Assembly (NCBI RefSeq): GCF_014199595.1
Contig: NZ_JACHNX010000008.1
Location: 62,001 to 126,000, forward strand
Length of the DNA: 64,000 nucleotides
From: Sphingomonas yabuuchiae
GTDB taxonomy: Bacteria; Pseudomonadota; Alphaproteobacteria; Sphingomonadales; Sphingomonadaceae
Direction of reading: 5' to 3'
Below the pieces are notes generated by a model. That model saw nothing but the letters and a program-made list of their open reading frames with translations. It did not search any database and was not told the origin of the DNA. Positions 19,370-27,603 of this stretch are shown one piece after another. The number at the start of each line of letters is the position of its first letter. Position 1 is the first letter of the stretch. A program made the position numbers and the translations under genes.

Positions 19370-19460
19370 CGGTTCGGCCTGTTGCATTATTACGACAGCA
19401 CTTCGGCTTAACCCGCGTCATGAAAGCCGGTAAGCGAAGGGGAGAGGAGGAAGCACTGAT

Positions 19461-20492
19461 TTGACCGGTCCGCGTAAGCCCACGTCGTTCGACATCGCGC
19501 AGATGGCGGGCGTATCGCAGCCGACGGTCAGTCGTGCGCTCCGGGGAAGCCCTTCGGTCAGCGCGGCCACGCGTGCCCGGATCGAGGCGATCGCCAAGAC
19601 CCTGAACTATACGGTCGACCGCGCCGCATCGAACCTGCGCAGCGGGCAGACACGGACGCTGGCACTCCTCCTGTTCCGTGATCCCTCGCCGGGGCGAACG
19701 CTGATCAATCCCTTTTTCCTCGGCATGTTGGGCTCGATCATGGAGAGCTGTGCCGAGGTCGGGTACGATCTGCTCGTCTCGTTCCAGAACCCGACGAGCA
19801 ACTGGCAGGCCGATTACGAAGACAGCCACCGCGCCGACGGGCTGATCCTGTTGGGTTATGGCGACTATGCCGCCTATCGCGAACAGCTGGAGACTTTGGT
19901 CGCGCGCGGCACCCATTTCGTGCGCTGGGGCTCGGTCGCGCCGGGGCAGCCGGGGCTGACCATCGGCTGCGACAATCATGCTGGCGCGCTGGCGGCGACA
20001 CGACACCTGATAGCCCAAGGGCGCAAGCGCATCGCCTTCCTGGGCGATGCGACCGACCATTATCCCGAATTCCACGATCGCTATCGGGGTTATTGCGACG
20101 CCCTGTCCGAAGCAGGGCTGGCCTGCGACGCCGCGTTCCAGGTCGGTGCGATCTCCAGCGAGGAGGAAGGCGAACGTGCCGCGCGCGAGCTGCTGGCGCG
20201 AGGCAAACCATTCGACGGCATCATGGCGGCGAGCGACCTGATCGCGCTGGCCGCCATGCGCGTGCTGGCCGAGGCGGGCCTGCGCGTGCCCGCCGATGTC
20301 TCGCTGGTCGGGTTCGACGATATTCCGGCGGCGAGCTTCGCGCACCCGCCGCTGACCACCGTGGTGCAGGACGCGGCGGCGGCAGGGCGGTTGCTGGTCC
20401 GCGCACTGCTCGCCGAGATCGGGGGGACGGCACCGCCGCCCAATCTGCTGCCCGCCACCCTGGTCGTGCGCGGGTCCAGCGTCAGGCCATAA
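19461..20492 (+). CDS. LacI family regulator of the malto-oligosaccharide locus
   Basis: Repressor of 343 aa. N-terminal helix-turn-helix (SFDIAQMAGVSQPTVSRALRG, residues 9-29, in register with the LacI family) and hinge, then a periplasmic-binding-protein-like effector domain ending with the usual LVGFDDIPAA segment. The start is TTG with GGAGAGGAGG about ten bases upstream; no better start exists in frame. It is divergent from the receptor operon and followed by the MFS transporter 31 bases downstream, the same arrangement as Caulobacter malR-malA-malY. Maltose or a maltodextrin is the likely inducer by analogy. Confidence 0.92.
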   Translation: MTGPRKPTSFDIAQMAGVSQPTVSRALRGSPSVSAATRARIEAIAKTLNYTVDRAASNLRSGQTRTLALLLFRDPSPGRTLINPFFLGMLGSIMESCAEVGYDLLVSFQNPTSNWQADYEDSHRADGLILLGYGDYAAYREQLETLVARGTHFVRWGSVAPGQPGLTIGCDNHAGALAATRHLIAQGRKRIAFLGDATDHYPEFHDRYRGYCDALSEAGLACDAAFQVGAISSEEEGERAARELLARGKPFDGIMAASDLIALAAMRVLAEAGLRVPADVSLVGFDDIPAASFAHPPLTTVVQDAAAAGRLLVRALLAEIGGTAPPPNLLPATLVVRGSSVRP

Positions 20493-20523
20493 TCACAACG
20501 ATAACAAGATTTTGGGAGAGGTT

Positions 20524-22005
20524 ATGGAGAAGCCGCGTCAGGGCTTTTGGGGGTTATGGAACACCTCGTTCGGCTTTTTCGGCATCCAGATCGGCTTTGC
20601 CCTGCAAAACGCCAATGTCAGCCGCATCTTCCAGTCGCTGGGTACCGCCGAGAAGGACCTGGCGTTCCTGTGGATCGCAGCGCCCCTGACCGGGCTGCTC
20701 GTCCAGCCGGTGATCGGTCACTATAGCGACCGGACCTGGGGTCGGTTCGGGCGGCGGCGGCCCTATTTCCTGGCCGGCGCCGTGCTGGCAACGCTGGCGC
20801 TGGTGGGTATGCCCAATGCAGGCGGGCTGCTGGCGGCGGCGATGCTGTTATGGCTGCTCGACGCTTCGCTCAACATTTCGATGGAGCCGTTCCGCGCCTT
20901 TGTCGGCGACATGCTCCCCAGCCACCAGCGGACGGCGGGCTATGCGTTCCAGACGGGGTTCATCGGCGCCGGGGCGGTACTGGGGTCACTGGCGCCGATG
21001 CTGCTGACCGATGTTTTCCATGTCGCGAATGTGGCGGTGCCGGGTGAGGTGCCGCCGTCGGTGCGCTATGGCTTTTACATCGGCGCGGCGGCGCTGTTCG
21101 TCGCGGTGCTGTGGACGGTCCTGACCACTCGCGAATATTCTCCGCAGCAACTGGCCGCCTTTGCCGAGAACGACGACGGGCAGGCCGTGCGAAGCGATGC
21201 GGCCCCGACCGACCGGATCGGCGCCGCGCCGCTCTGGATCGTCGCCGGTGCGCTGGTCGTGGCGGGCGTCGGCTGGCTGGGCCTGGACAAGCCGGTCTAT
21301 CTGCTGGGCGGCGGGCTGATCGCTTTTGGACTGGCAAAGATCGCCAGTGCCGCACTGGTGCGGGGCGGGCGCAGCGGCAATGCGCTCAGCCAGATCCTCG
21401 CCGATCTGGCGGCGATGCCGGAGACCATGAAGCGGCTGGCGCTCGTCCAGTTCTTCACCTGGTCGGCGCTGTTCATCATGTGGATTTACACGACGCCGAT
21501 CGTCGCCGAGCGGGTCTTCCATAGCAGCGATGCGAACAGTGCCGCGTTCAACGAGGGGGCGAACTGGGTCGGTGTGCTGTTTGCGGTCTATAGCGGGGTG
21601 GCGACGCTCTGGGCCTTTGCGCTGCCATCACTCGCCAAGGCGATCGGGCGGCGGAACACGCATATCCTGGGGCTGCTTTGCGGTGCCGCCGGGTTCGCCT
21701 CGTTTTTGGTGATCCGCGATGCATGGTGGCTGATGGCGTCGATGGTGCTGGTCGGCATCGCCTGGGCGTCGATCCTGACCATGCCCTATGCCATCCTGTC
21801 GGCCGCGCTACCTGCCAAAAAGCTTGGTATTTACATGGGCTTGTTCAACATCTTTATCGTGTTGCCGCAGCTGATCGTGTCCTCGATCATGGGGGCGGTG
21901 GTCGGGCATTTTTTCCCCGGCAACCTCGTCTGGGCGATGGCGGTCGCCGCCGGGGTGATGACGCTGGCCGCGATGGCGATGCTAAGGGTGGCGCGGGACG
22001 CTTGA
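20524..22005 (+). CDS. MFS sugar transporter (GPH/maltose type)
   Basis: Inner-membrane symporter of 493 aa with about 12 membrane segments. The N-terminal FWGLWNTSFGFFGIQIGFALQ and the loop GHYSDRTWGRFGRRRPYF are typical of the MFS sugar transporters paired with TonB receptors and LacI regulators (Caulobacter MalY-like; distant relatives of plant sucrose transporters). It would move maltose or maltodextrins from the periplasm to the cytoplasmic glucosidase. The ATG at 20524 follows GGGAGAGG; a TTG four codons earlier overlaps that ribosome site and is rejected. Convergent with the histidine kinase across repeat copy B. Confidence 0.92.
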   Translation: MEKPRQGFWGLWNTSFGFFGIQIGFALQNANVSRIFQSLGTAEKDLAFLWIAAPLTGLLVQPVIGHYSDRTWGRFGRRRPYFLAGAVLATLALVGMPNAGGLLAAAMLLWLLDASLNISMEPFRAFVGDMLPSHQRTAGYAFQTGFIGAGAVLGSLAPMLLTDVFHVANVAVPGEVPPSVRYGFYIGAAALFVAVLWTVLTTREYSPQQLAAFAENDDGQAVRSDAAPTDRIGAAPLWIVAGALVVAGVGWLGLDKPVYLLGGGLIAFGLAKIASAALVRGGRSGNALSQILADLAAMPETMKRLALVQFFTWSALFIMWIYTTPIVAERVFHSSDANSAAFNEGANWVGVLFAVYSGVATLWAFALPSLAKAIGRRNTHILGLLCGAAGFASFLVIRDAWWLMASMVLVGIAWASILTMPYAILSAALPAKKLGIYMGLFNIFIVLPQLIVSSIMGAVVGHFFPGNLVWAMAVAAGVMTLAAMAMLRVARDA

Positions 22006-22136
22006 TCCTCCCCGGTACGGGGAGGGGGACTGCCGCGCAGCGGTGGTGGAGGGGGCGTGCCACCAAGGACATCCGTTGCGGAAGCCCCCCTCCGTCAGGC
22101 CTTCGGCCTGCCACCCCCCCCGAGCCGGGGAGGATT
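22006..22136. repeat. intergenic inverted-repeat element, copy B
   Basis: About 131 bases, same length and plan as copy A at 9314-9444: outer TCCTCCCC and GGGGAGGAtT, an inner GGGGAGGGGGAC, a GGTGGTGGAGGGGGC arm facing GCCCCCCTCC, and a small AGGCCTTCGGCCT hairpin at about 22098-22110. It lies between the convergent MFS and histidine-kinase genes and overlaps the kinase stop by two bases. Confidence 0.75.
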
Positions 22137-23484
22137 AGCGGGGCAAGGTGATCGTTGCCGCCAATCCGCCTTCGGGCCGGTTGGCGAGCCGAATATCGCC
22201 GCCCGCCTCGCGCACGATCGAGCGGGCGAGCGCTAGACCCAGGCCGACGCCGCCGGTCTCGCGATTGCGTGAGGTTTCCAGCCGGGTGAAGGGATCGAAC
22301 ACCGTCTCCAACTGATCCTCGGCAATGCCGGGTCCCTGGTCGGCGACGGTAATTGCGACATGCCCGGCCTTCGCGTCGATGCGGACATCGGCGGCGTGGC
22401 CATATTTGATCGCATTCTCGATCAGGTTGCGCACTGCGCGCCGCATCAGCGACGGTCGCAGCTTCAGCCTTAGCCGCCCGCCTTCCTCGAAACTGACATC
22501 CTGCCCCAGATCGTGGAAGTCGGCGACCACCGCATCGACCAGCGCGTTCAGGTCGACATCGGTTTCCGCCTCGCTGGGCCGCCCCATGCGGGCGAGCGAA
22601 AGGATATCCTCCAGCGTCTTGTTCATCTCGGCGACGGTGTCGGCCATGCGCAGCCGATCCTGCTCGTCCTCGACCGATTCGATGCGTACGCGGAGTGCGG
22701 CGAGCGGTGTGCGCAGATCATGCCCGATCGCGCCAAGCATCCGGTCCTTTTCCTCCAGCATCGCCGCGATCCGCAGGCGCAGCGCATTGAAAGCGGCGAT
22801 CAGGCCGGACACGTCGAGCGGCCCCTGTTCGGGAATGGTCTCCGCCGGCGCACGCGGGTCGAACCGCTCGGCCGCACGGGTCAGGTCGCGCAAGGGGCGT
22901 GAAATCCGTCGCCCGATCCACAGCACCGGCAACAGGATGATGCCGTACAGAATCAGCGTCTGCGCGATCAGGCGCCAGACCAAGGTCATCTCGTCGCTCG
23001 GCCAGAAGGACCGCGTGACGAGCCAGCCGCCGCCCGTCCGCTCGACCGCGATCAGCAGCTCCATTGCCGGATGGCGGCGGCGGTCGAAACGACGGCGCGG
23101 CCAGTCGAAATCCTCGGGCTGGAACGGACGGACGCCGGTCACGACCCGCGCAACCGGATGCCCGAGTTCGACCAGCCCTTCGCGAATGAGGGCCTCCACT
23201 TCGGGCACGCGCGGCAGGTTGGGCCGGATCGGATTGGCCGCCGAGGCCCGGACCCGCCCGCGATCGGGGGGAAGTGGCTTGCCGCTCGCGGCCCGCTCGA
23301 TCGCGTCGTTCAGCCGGGCGATGGCGGGGCCCGAGGTCTGTTCCAGGATCAGGCTACGGCGTTCGTGCAGGAGCAGGGTGAAGTTGATCGCCTGCGCCAC
23401 GAACAGCGCGATGGCGAGCAGAACGGCCATCTGCGCCGCCAGCCGACGCGGCCAGAATCGCAGCCTCACGGCTCCAGGCTTCAC
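22135..23484 (-). CDS. sensor histidine kinase (EnvZ/RstB type)
   Basis: Inner-membrane sensor kinase, 449 aa. Two membrane helices (about 14-38 and 168-190) flank a periplasmic sensor; then HAMP, HisKA with phospho-acceptor His255 in GAIGHDLRTPL, and HATPase with the N box LIENAIKYG, ADQGPGIAE and GVGLGLALARSIV. Start GTG at 23484 overlaps the response-regulator stop (GTGA), giving a coupled pair. The signal is unknown; the Arg/Pro-rich periplasmic part gives no clue. Confidence 0.93.
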   Translation of the reverse strand: MKPGAVRLRFWPRRLAAQMAVLLAIALFVAQAINFTLLLHERRSLILEQTSGPAIARLNDAIERAASGKPLPPDRGRVRASAANPIRPNLPRVPEVEALIREGLVELGHPVARVVTGVRPFQPEDFDWPRRRFDRRRHPAMELLIAVERTGGGWLVTRSFWPSDEMTLVWRLIAQTLILYGIILLPVLWIGRRISRPLRDLTRAAERFDPRAPAETIPEQGPLDVSGLIAAFNALRLRIAAMLEEKDRMLGAIGHDLRTPLAALRVRIESVEDEQDRLRMADTVAEMNKTLEDILSLARMGRPSEAETDVDLNALVDAVVADFHDLGQDVSFEEGGRLRLKLRPSLMRRAVRNLIENAIKYGHAADVRIDAKAGHVAITVADQGPGIAEDQLETVFDPFTRLETSRNRETGGVGLGLALARSIVREAGGDIRLANRPEGGLAATITLPR

Positions 23485-24200
23485 AGGCGGGTGACTTCGG
23501 CGGCGAGCGTGTAGCCGCCGCCCCAGACGGTCTTGATGATCTCGGGCGACTTGGGGTCCGCCTCGATCTTGCGGCGCAGGCGGCTGACCTGATTGTCGAT
23601 CGCCCGGTCGAAGGCCGCGGCCTCGCGCCCCTGGGTCAGGTCGAGCAGCTGGTCGCGGGTCAGCACCTGGCGCGGGCGGCTGACAAGCGCCAGCAGCAAA
23701 TTGTACTCGCCGGTCGATAGCATCACCGACACGCCTTCGCGGTCGACCAGCGAGCGCTCGCCCGATTTCAGCACCCAGCCCGCAAAGGCATAGGAGCCGC
23801 TGTCGGGGGCATGATGGCGCGCGCCGCCCGCCTGGGTCCGGCGCAGCACGACCTTGGCGCGGGTCGCCAGTTCGCGCGGCGAAAAGGGCTTCACGACATA
23901 ATCGTCCGCGCCCATCTCCAGCCCGACGATCCGGTCGGTTTCCTCGGCGCGGGCGGTCAGCAGGATGACGGGCACCTCGCTGGTCGCGGCGATATGGCGG
24001 CACAGGCTCAGGCCGTCCTCGCCGGGCATCATGATGTCCAGGATGACGAGGTCGATCGCATAGGCGGCCAGCCGCGTGCGCGCCGAGGCGGCATCGCCCG
24101 CCTGGGTGACGCGAAAACCCTGTTTGGTCAGATAGACGGCCAGCGGCTCGCGGATCGAACGCTCGTCATCGACGAGCAGCAAATGCGGCGTTTCGGACAT
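23481..24200 (-). CDS. OmpR-family response regulator
   Basis: DNA-binding response regulator of 239 aa: receiver domain with LLVDDE at 8-13, phospho-acceptor Asp55 (VILDIMMPGEDG), Thr in LLTAR and Lys in DDYVVKPFSPRE, then an OmpR-type winged helix ending EADPKSPEIIKTVWGGGYTL. Partner of the kinase just downstream. The ATG at 24200 (MSETPHLLLVDDE) gives the usual family N-terminus; in-frame ATGs at 24218 and 24236 are possible and the ribosome site is weak for all. Confidence 0.93.
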   Translation of the reverse strand: MSETPHLLLVDDERSIREPLAVYLTKQGFRVTQAGDAASARTRLAAYAIDLVILDIMMPGEDGLSLCRHIAATSEVPVILLTARAEETDRIVGLEMGADDYVVKPFSPRELATRAKVVLRRTQAGGARHHAPDSGSYAFAGWVLKSGERSLVDREGVSVMLSTGEYNLLLALVSRPRQVLTRDQLLDLTQGREAAAFDRAIDNQVSRLRRKIEADPKSPEIIKTVWGGGYTLAAEVTRL

Positions 24201-24295
24201 GGGTTCGGGGTCTAGCATGGCGGGCGCGGGCCGCAAAAGGGACGGGGCACGAAGGAAACTAGGGGGAGAATGGCCCGTCCCTTCCGCTTGGCGGC

Positions 24296-24799
24296 TCAGT
24301 CGGCGTCGGTCTGGGACGGCTGCGGGGCGGAGGGATTCATCCCGCCGCCCCGGCGACCGCCCCAGCGCGGTGCGGCGGCGCGTTCGGCGGCATCGACCTT
24401 GCCGTCATGATTGGCGTCGAGACGGTCGAACATCGCGGCGGCGCGGGCGCGGAAGGCGTCGGCGGTGATCGGCTGGGGCGCGGGGCGGCCGGGGCGGTCG
24501 CGACCAGAGTGGCGCGCGGCGTGTTCGGCACGGCGCTGGTCGCGATAGGCGCGCATCTCTTCGGGCGTGACGGTGCCGTCGTGATTGGCGTCCATCGCGG
24601 CGAAGCGCTGGTCGGCGGCGGCCAGCGCGGCCGTGCGGGTAATGTTGCCGCCGGCGTCGGGCTGCACGCCCATCAGGCCGCCGCGCATGCCTCCGCCGGG
24701 CGGCGGCGGGGCATCGCTTTGCGCCTGGGCGGCGGTCGCGGTGAGCAGCGTCGCGCCCAGCAGCAGGGCGGGGGAAAGGCCGAACAGGGTCTTTCGCAT
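24296..24799 (-). CDS. exported EF-hand protein
   Basis: Small exported protein, 167 aa. Signal peptide MRKTLFGLSPALLLGATLLT, cleaved near AQAQ. Two calcium-binding EF-hand loops of the consensus DxNxDGxV(x)2xE type are visible: DANHDGTVTPEE (about 69-80) and DANHDGKVDAAE (about 127-138). The rest is Ala/Gly/Pro/Arg-rich and probably flexible. The ATG at 24799 has GAGAGGA upstream; longer reading adds an implausible basic leader. Same strand and 95 bases upstream of the response regulator, so the two-component system may share its promoter or respond to its calcium state; that is inference. Confidence 0.82.
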   Translation of the reverse strand: MRKTLFGLSPALLLGATLLTATAAQAQSDAPPPPGGGMRGGLMGVQPDAGGNITRTAALAAADQRFAAMDANHDGTVTPEEMRAYRDQRRAEHAARHSGRDRPGRPAPQPITADAFRARAAAMFDRLDANHDGKVDAAERAAAPRWGGRRGGGMNPSAPQPSQTDAD

Positions 24800-24917
24800 G
24801 GATTGGGCATCCTCTCGGCGGCGAGGGGAAAGTCCCTGCCGAACGATGCTCCTTTTGCATCCCGGCTGTCCCCCGATCATGTCGGGTTCGCTCCGCTTTT
24901 GTCGCAAATTGTCCGCG

Positions 24918-26159
24918 TCAGCCCAGGAAACGATCGTCGAACATGCCGTAGAGGATGGTCGAGGCGTAGAGCGCGATGGCGTGGGGACGCTCCATCGTTC
25001 CGGCCCATTTGCGCATGTCGAAGGCGGCGTTCTGGATCGCCATCAGCGCCTGCGCGGCGATCAGAGCGTCCACCGCGCGGATCGATCCTTCGCCGACCCC
25101 ATCCATGATGGTGCCCGCATAGCGCCGCGCGATCCGGTTGGAGCGATCGACCATCTGCGCGCGCACCTCGCCCGACAGGCTGGACAGCGCGCTGGTGCGG
25201 AGCAGCGGTCCGCGCTCGGCGAACTGAATGTCGAGCAGGGTCGCGATCGCGCTCGACAACCGGTGCCAGTGGCTGCCCCCGGCGGCGTCGGCCAGCTGCT
25301 GCGCGGCGGTGATCGTGTCGAAGCTGCGGCGATAACAGGCGGCGACCAGATCGTCCTTGGCATCGAGATGGTGGTAGAAGCTGCCCTTGGTGACGTTCAG
25401 TTCGGATGCGATGCGCTGTACGCTGGCGCCGCGATAGCCGAGCTGGTTGATGAGCCGCGTCGCCGCCAGCAGGAACGCCTCGCGCCCCGGCTCGCCGTCC
25501 CGCGCACCTGGCGCATCCATGTCGAGCATAGTGGGGTTCCAGGGCGACCCCGGAGCGGCGATGCCATGGGTCAGCACGTCGAGCAGCCGTTCCTCAACCC
25601 GGCCATATTGGTCGGGTTCGTAACGGTCGAGCCACATCGGCAGCCAGAAGGTATTCTCCAGCAACACATGCGCGCGCGCACCGTACAGGTCGGTATGCGC
25701 ACGGCTGGGCGCGGGGCCCCACAGGCTGCGGGTGGCGCGGAAGACCTTCTGCCATCCGGCCATCAACTGGCCACGCAGCGGCTCCTCCATGGCGCGCAGG
25801 TCGGACAGCACGGCGAAGGGCGTTTCCTCGCCGCGTTCGATCCGCGCCAGCCGCGCCATGTTGATCGACAGATAGCGCGCGACGCGGGTTTGCGGCGTCG
25901 GCTCCTCGGCGGCCTCGGCCAGCATCTCCAGCAGCCGCTCCAGCGTATGCTCGAACGCCGCCGCCGCCAGGTCTTCCTTGCGACGGAAATAATAGGTGAC
26001 GCTGGTGGTGTTCAGCCCGACCCGCCGCGCGACATCGGCAAAGGTCATACCCTTGGCCGATTGTTCGTTGATCACCTGTGCCGCCGCCGCCAGGATGGCG
26101 TCCCGCTTTTGCAGATAGCGGTCGGTATTGCGCGCTTCACCGACGGACGTCGCCGCCAT
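24918..26159 (-). CDS. tandem double-TetR transcriptional regulator
   Basis: Regulator of 413 aa, about twice the usual TetR length, made of two TetR-type units in one chain. Unit 1 has its helix-turn-helix at about residues 36-66 (FADVARRVGLNTTSVTYYF); unit 2 at about 240-275 (VQRIASELNVTKGSFYHHL). Each is followed by an all-helical putative ligand domain. The ATG at 26159 is nine bases after GGAGGGG; the ATG at 26168 abuts that site and is less likely. It follows tesB on the same strand by 149 bases and may read an acyl-CoA or fatty-acid signal by that context. Confidence 0.85.
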   Translation of the reverse strand: MAATSVGEARNTDRYLQKRDAILAAAAQVINEQSAKGMTFADVARRVGLNTTSVTYYFRRKEDLAAAAFEHTLERLLEMLAEAAEEPTPQTRVARYLSINMARLARIERGEETPFAVLSDLRAMEEPLRGQLMAGWQKVFRATRSLWGPAPSRAHTDLYGARAHVLLENTFWLPMWLDRYEPDQYGRVEERLLDVLTHGIAAPGSPWNPTMLDMDAPGARDGEPGREAFLLAATRLINQLGYRGASVQRIASELNVTKGSFYHHLDAKDDLVAACYRRSFDTITAAQQLADAAGGSHWHRLSSAIATLLDIQFAERGPLLRTSALSSLSGEVRAQMVDRSNRIARRYAGTIMDGVGEGSIRAVDALIAAQALMAIQNAAFDMRKWAGTMERPHAIALYASTILYGMFDDRFLG

Positions 26160-26308
26160 GCCTTCCATCCCCTCCGTGTACCTCGGTCGCAGCGCGAGCG
26201 ATCACCGGTGTTTAGAAGCGAAAGTCTTAACCGTCACTGTCATTTCATCGCCTTCCCGGTGGAAGTCGGCGAAATTGGCGGACGCTCTCCAAAAAGCGGT
26301 ATGCCCGA

Positions 26309-27217
26309 TCAGGTTTCTGGACGGGGGGCGCTGCGCAACCGGATCAGTCCCTCCTGTGCGACGCTGGCGACCAGACGGCCATCGGCGGCGAAGATACGGC
26401 CTCGGTTGAACCCGCGGGCGTGGCCCGCCCAAGGGCTGTCGGTCGTGTAGAGCAGCCATTCGTCGGCCCGGAACGGCTCGTGCAGCCAGAGCGCATGGTC
26501 GAGGCTGGCGGTCTGCATGTCATGGATCAGCCAGTTGATCCCATGCGGTAGCGTGGAGGTGCCGAGCAGCGCAAAGTCGCTGGCATAGGCCAGGATCGCC
26601 CGATGCAGCGCGGGATCGTCACCGATGGGCGCGACCAGCCGGAACCAGATCGCCTGGGCGGGCTCGCGCGGTTCGGGGGCGAGCAACTGGCGGGGATCGA
26701 CCGTACGCAATTCGATGGGGCGCGGCCGTTCCAGAAAGGCACGGATGGGGGCGGGCACCTGTTCGCCCAGACTGTTCAGCAATTCGCGTTCGGAGGGCAG
26801 GGTATCGGGGGCGGGGACGTCGGGCATCGCATCCTGATGGTGCATCCCGTCCTCGGGCGTCTGGAACGAACAGGCGAGGTTCAGGATCGGCTTGCCCTTC
26901 TGCATCGCGATCACGCGGCGCGTCGCGAAGCTGCGCCCCTCGAAATCCCGCTCCACCCGATAGGTGATCGGGAAGCGCTCATCGCCCGGCCGCATGAAAT
27001 AGGCGTGGAGCGAGTGCGCCACCTTGGGGGCCTCGGTCGATCGCTGCGCCGCCTGCAAAGCCTGGGCGATCACCTGTCCGCCGAAGACGCGGCCTTCGCC
27101 ACCGGGCCGACGTGCGCCGCGATACAGGTCGATGTCGATTTCCTCGACGTCCAGCAGCGCGACCAGGCCCTGGGCCAGTTGTTCGGGAGAGAAACGGGGG
27201 CGGGGGTTGCGATCCAT
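26309..27217 (-). CDS. tesB: acyl-CoA thioesterase II
   Basis: Cytoplasmic double hot-dog thioesterase of 302 aa that hydrolyses acyl-CoA to free acid and CoA. Conserved blocks RVFGGQVIAQALQAA, HSLHAYFMRPGD, and the C-terminal ASLDHALWLHEPFR and GRIFAADGRLVASVAQEGL are present; these contain the Asp, Thr/Ser and Gln catalytic positions of the E. coli TesB type. The ATG at 27217 excludes a hydrophobic extension from an ATG at 27256, which would run through the palindromic operator at 27237-27254. Confidence 0.93.
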   Translation of the reverse strand: MDRNPRPRFSPEQLAQGLVALLDVEEIDIDLYRGARRPGGEGRVFGGQVIAQALQAAQRSTEAPKVAHSLHAYFMRPGDERFPITYRVERDFEGRSFATRRVIAMQKGKPILNLACSFQTPEDGMHHQDAMPDVPAPDTLPSERELLNSLGEQVPAPIRAFLERPRPIELRTVDPRQLLAPEPREPAQAIWFRLVAPIGDDPALHRAILAYASDFALLGTSTLPHGINWLIHDMQTASLDHALWLHEPFRADEWLLYTTDSPWAGHARGFNRGRIFAADGRLVASVAQEGLIRLRSAPRPET

Positions 27218-27236
27218 GCCGGGAGTGATGCTGTAC

Positions 27237-27254
27237 GTTGACGTAAACGTCAAC
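27237..27254. promoter_or_regulatory. palindromic operator upstream of tesB
   Basis: Perfect 8-base arms spaced by two: GTTGACGTAAACGTCAAC. It is 20 bases upstream of the tesB start and between tesB and a divergent small gene. The form fits TetR- or LiuR-type regulators of acyl-CoA metabolism. A near copy lies at 27541-27558. Confidence 0.7.
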
Positions 27255-27346
27255 ATTTGCCTGTCCTGTAGCCTTACCGGAAAAGGCTTTTATGCCGTAG
27301 GGGTGCTCGCTACACATAGCCTCGACGATCTGGCTGGGAGAAGGCG

Positions 27347-27523
27347 ATGGACGGTTTGAACGAGGACGGCACGTCGGAGCGTGCCGAGCTGCACTTTCTG
27401 GCGGCGCTGACCGAGGAGCTGATGCGTCACCTGATGGAGGCCGGGGTGCTCAGCCGTACCCAGCTTCAGTCGATCGAAAATGCGGTGGCCGAGCGGACCG
27501 GCGGCATCCCCCGCGCCTGGTAA
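27347..27523 (+). CDS. small hypothetical protein
   Basis: A 58-aa soluble protein, starting MDGLNEDGTSERAELHF and ending TGGIPRAW, with two predicted amphipathic helices (about 10-30 and 34-48) and no Cys. The ATG follows an excellent GGGAGAAGG site, and both flanks carry the same palindromic operator, which supports a real, regulated gene. I do not recognise a family with a known function. It is divergent from tesB and 80 bases ahead of the permease gene. Confidence 0.7.
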   Translation: MDGLNEDGTSERAELHFLAALTEELMRHLMEAGVLSRTQLQSIENAVAERTGGIPRAW

Positions 27524-27540
27524 GGCGGCGTCTTTCCCGA

Positions 27541-27558
27541 CATGACATAAACGTCATG
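27541..27558. promoter_or_regulatory. second copy of the tesB-type palindrome
   Basis: CATGACATAAACGTCATG: same 8-2-8 design and same core TGAC(A/G)TAAACGTCA as the site at 27237-27254, with one mismatch between arms. It lies 18 bases after the small gene stop and 46-55 bases before the permease start, the right place for an operator of that promoter. Confidence 0.6.
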
Positions 27559-27571
27559 CCAACGCGGCGTT

Positions 27572-27600
27572 AGCGGCTTTCCTGCATCCGGAAAGCCGCT
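27572..27600. other. strong stem-loop just before the permease start
   Basis: Perfect 11-base arms AGCGGCTTTCC and GGAAAGCCGCT with a 7-base loop. No T-run follows on either side, so it is a poor intrinsic terminator. Its right arm contains GGAAAG, the only purine-rich stretch available as a ribosome site for the GTG at 27604, so folding might limit translation. Confidence 0.6.
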
Positions 27601-27603
27601 AAC

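Noticed and set aside
26160..26308. A third copy of the TGACRTAAACGTCA operator upstream of the tandem TetR gene
   Set aside because: Only half-site-like pieces (AACCGTCAC near 26229) are present and the spacing does not match.
27217..27256. Longer TesB starting at 27256
   Set aside because: It would translate the 18-base palindrome and add residues not seen in TesB; the ATG at 27217 gives the family start.
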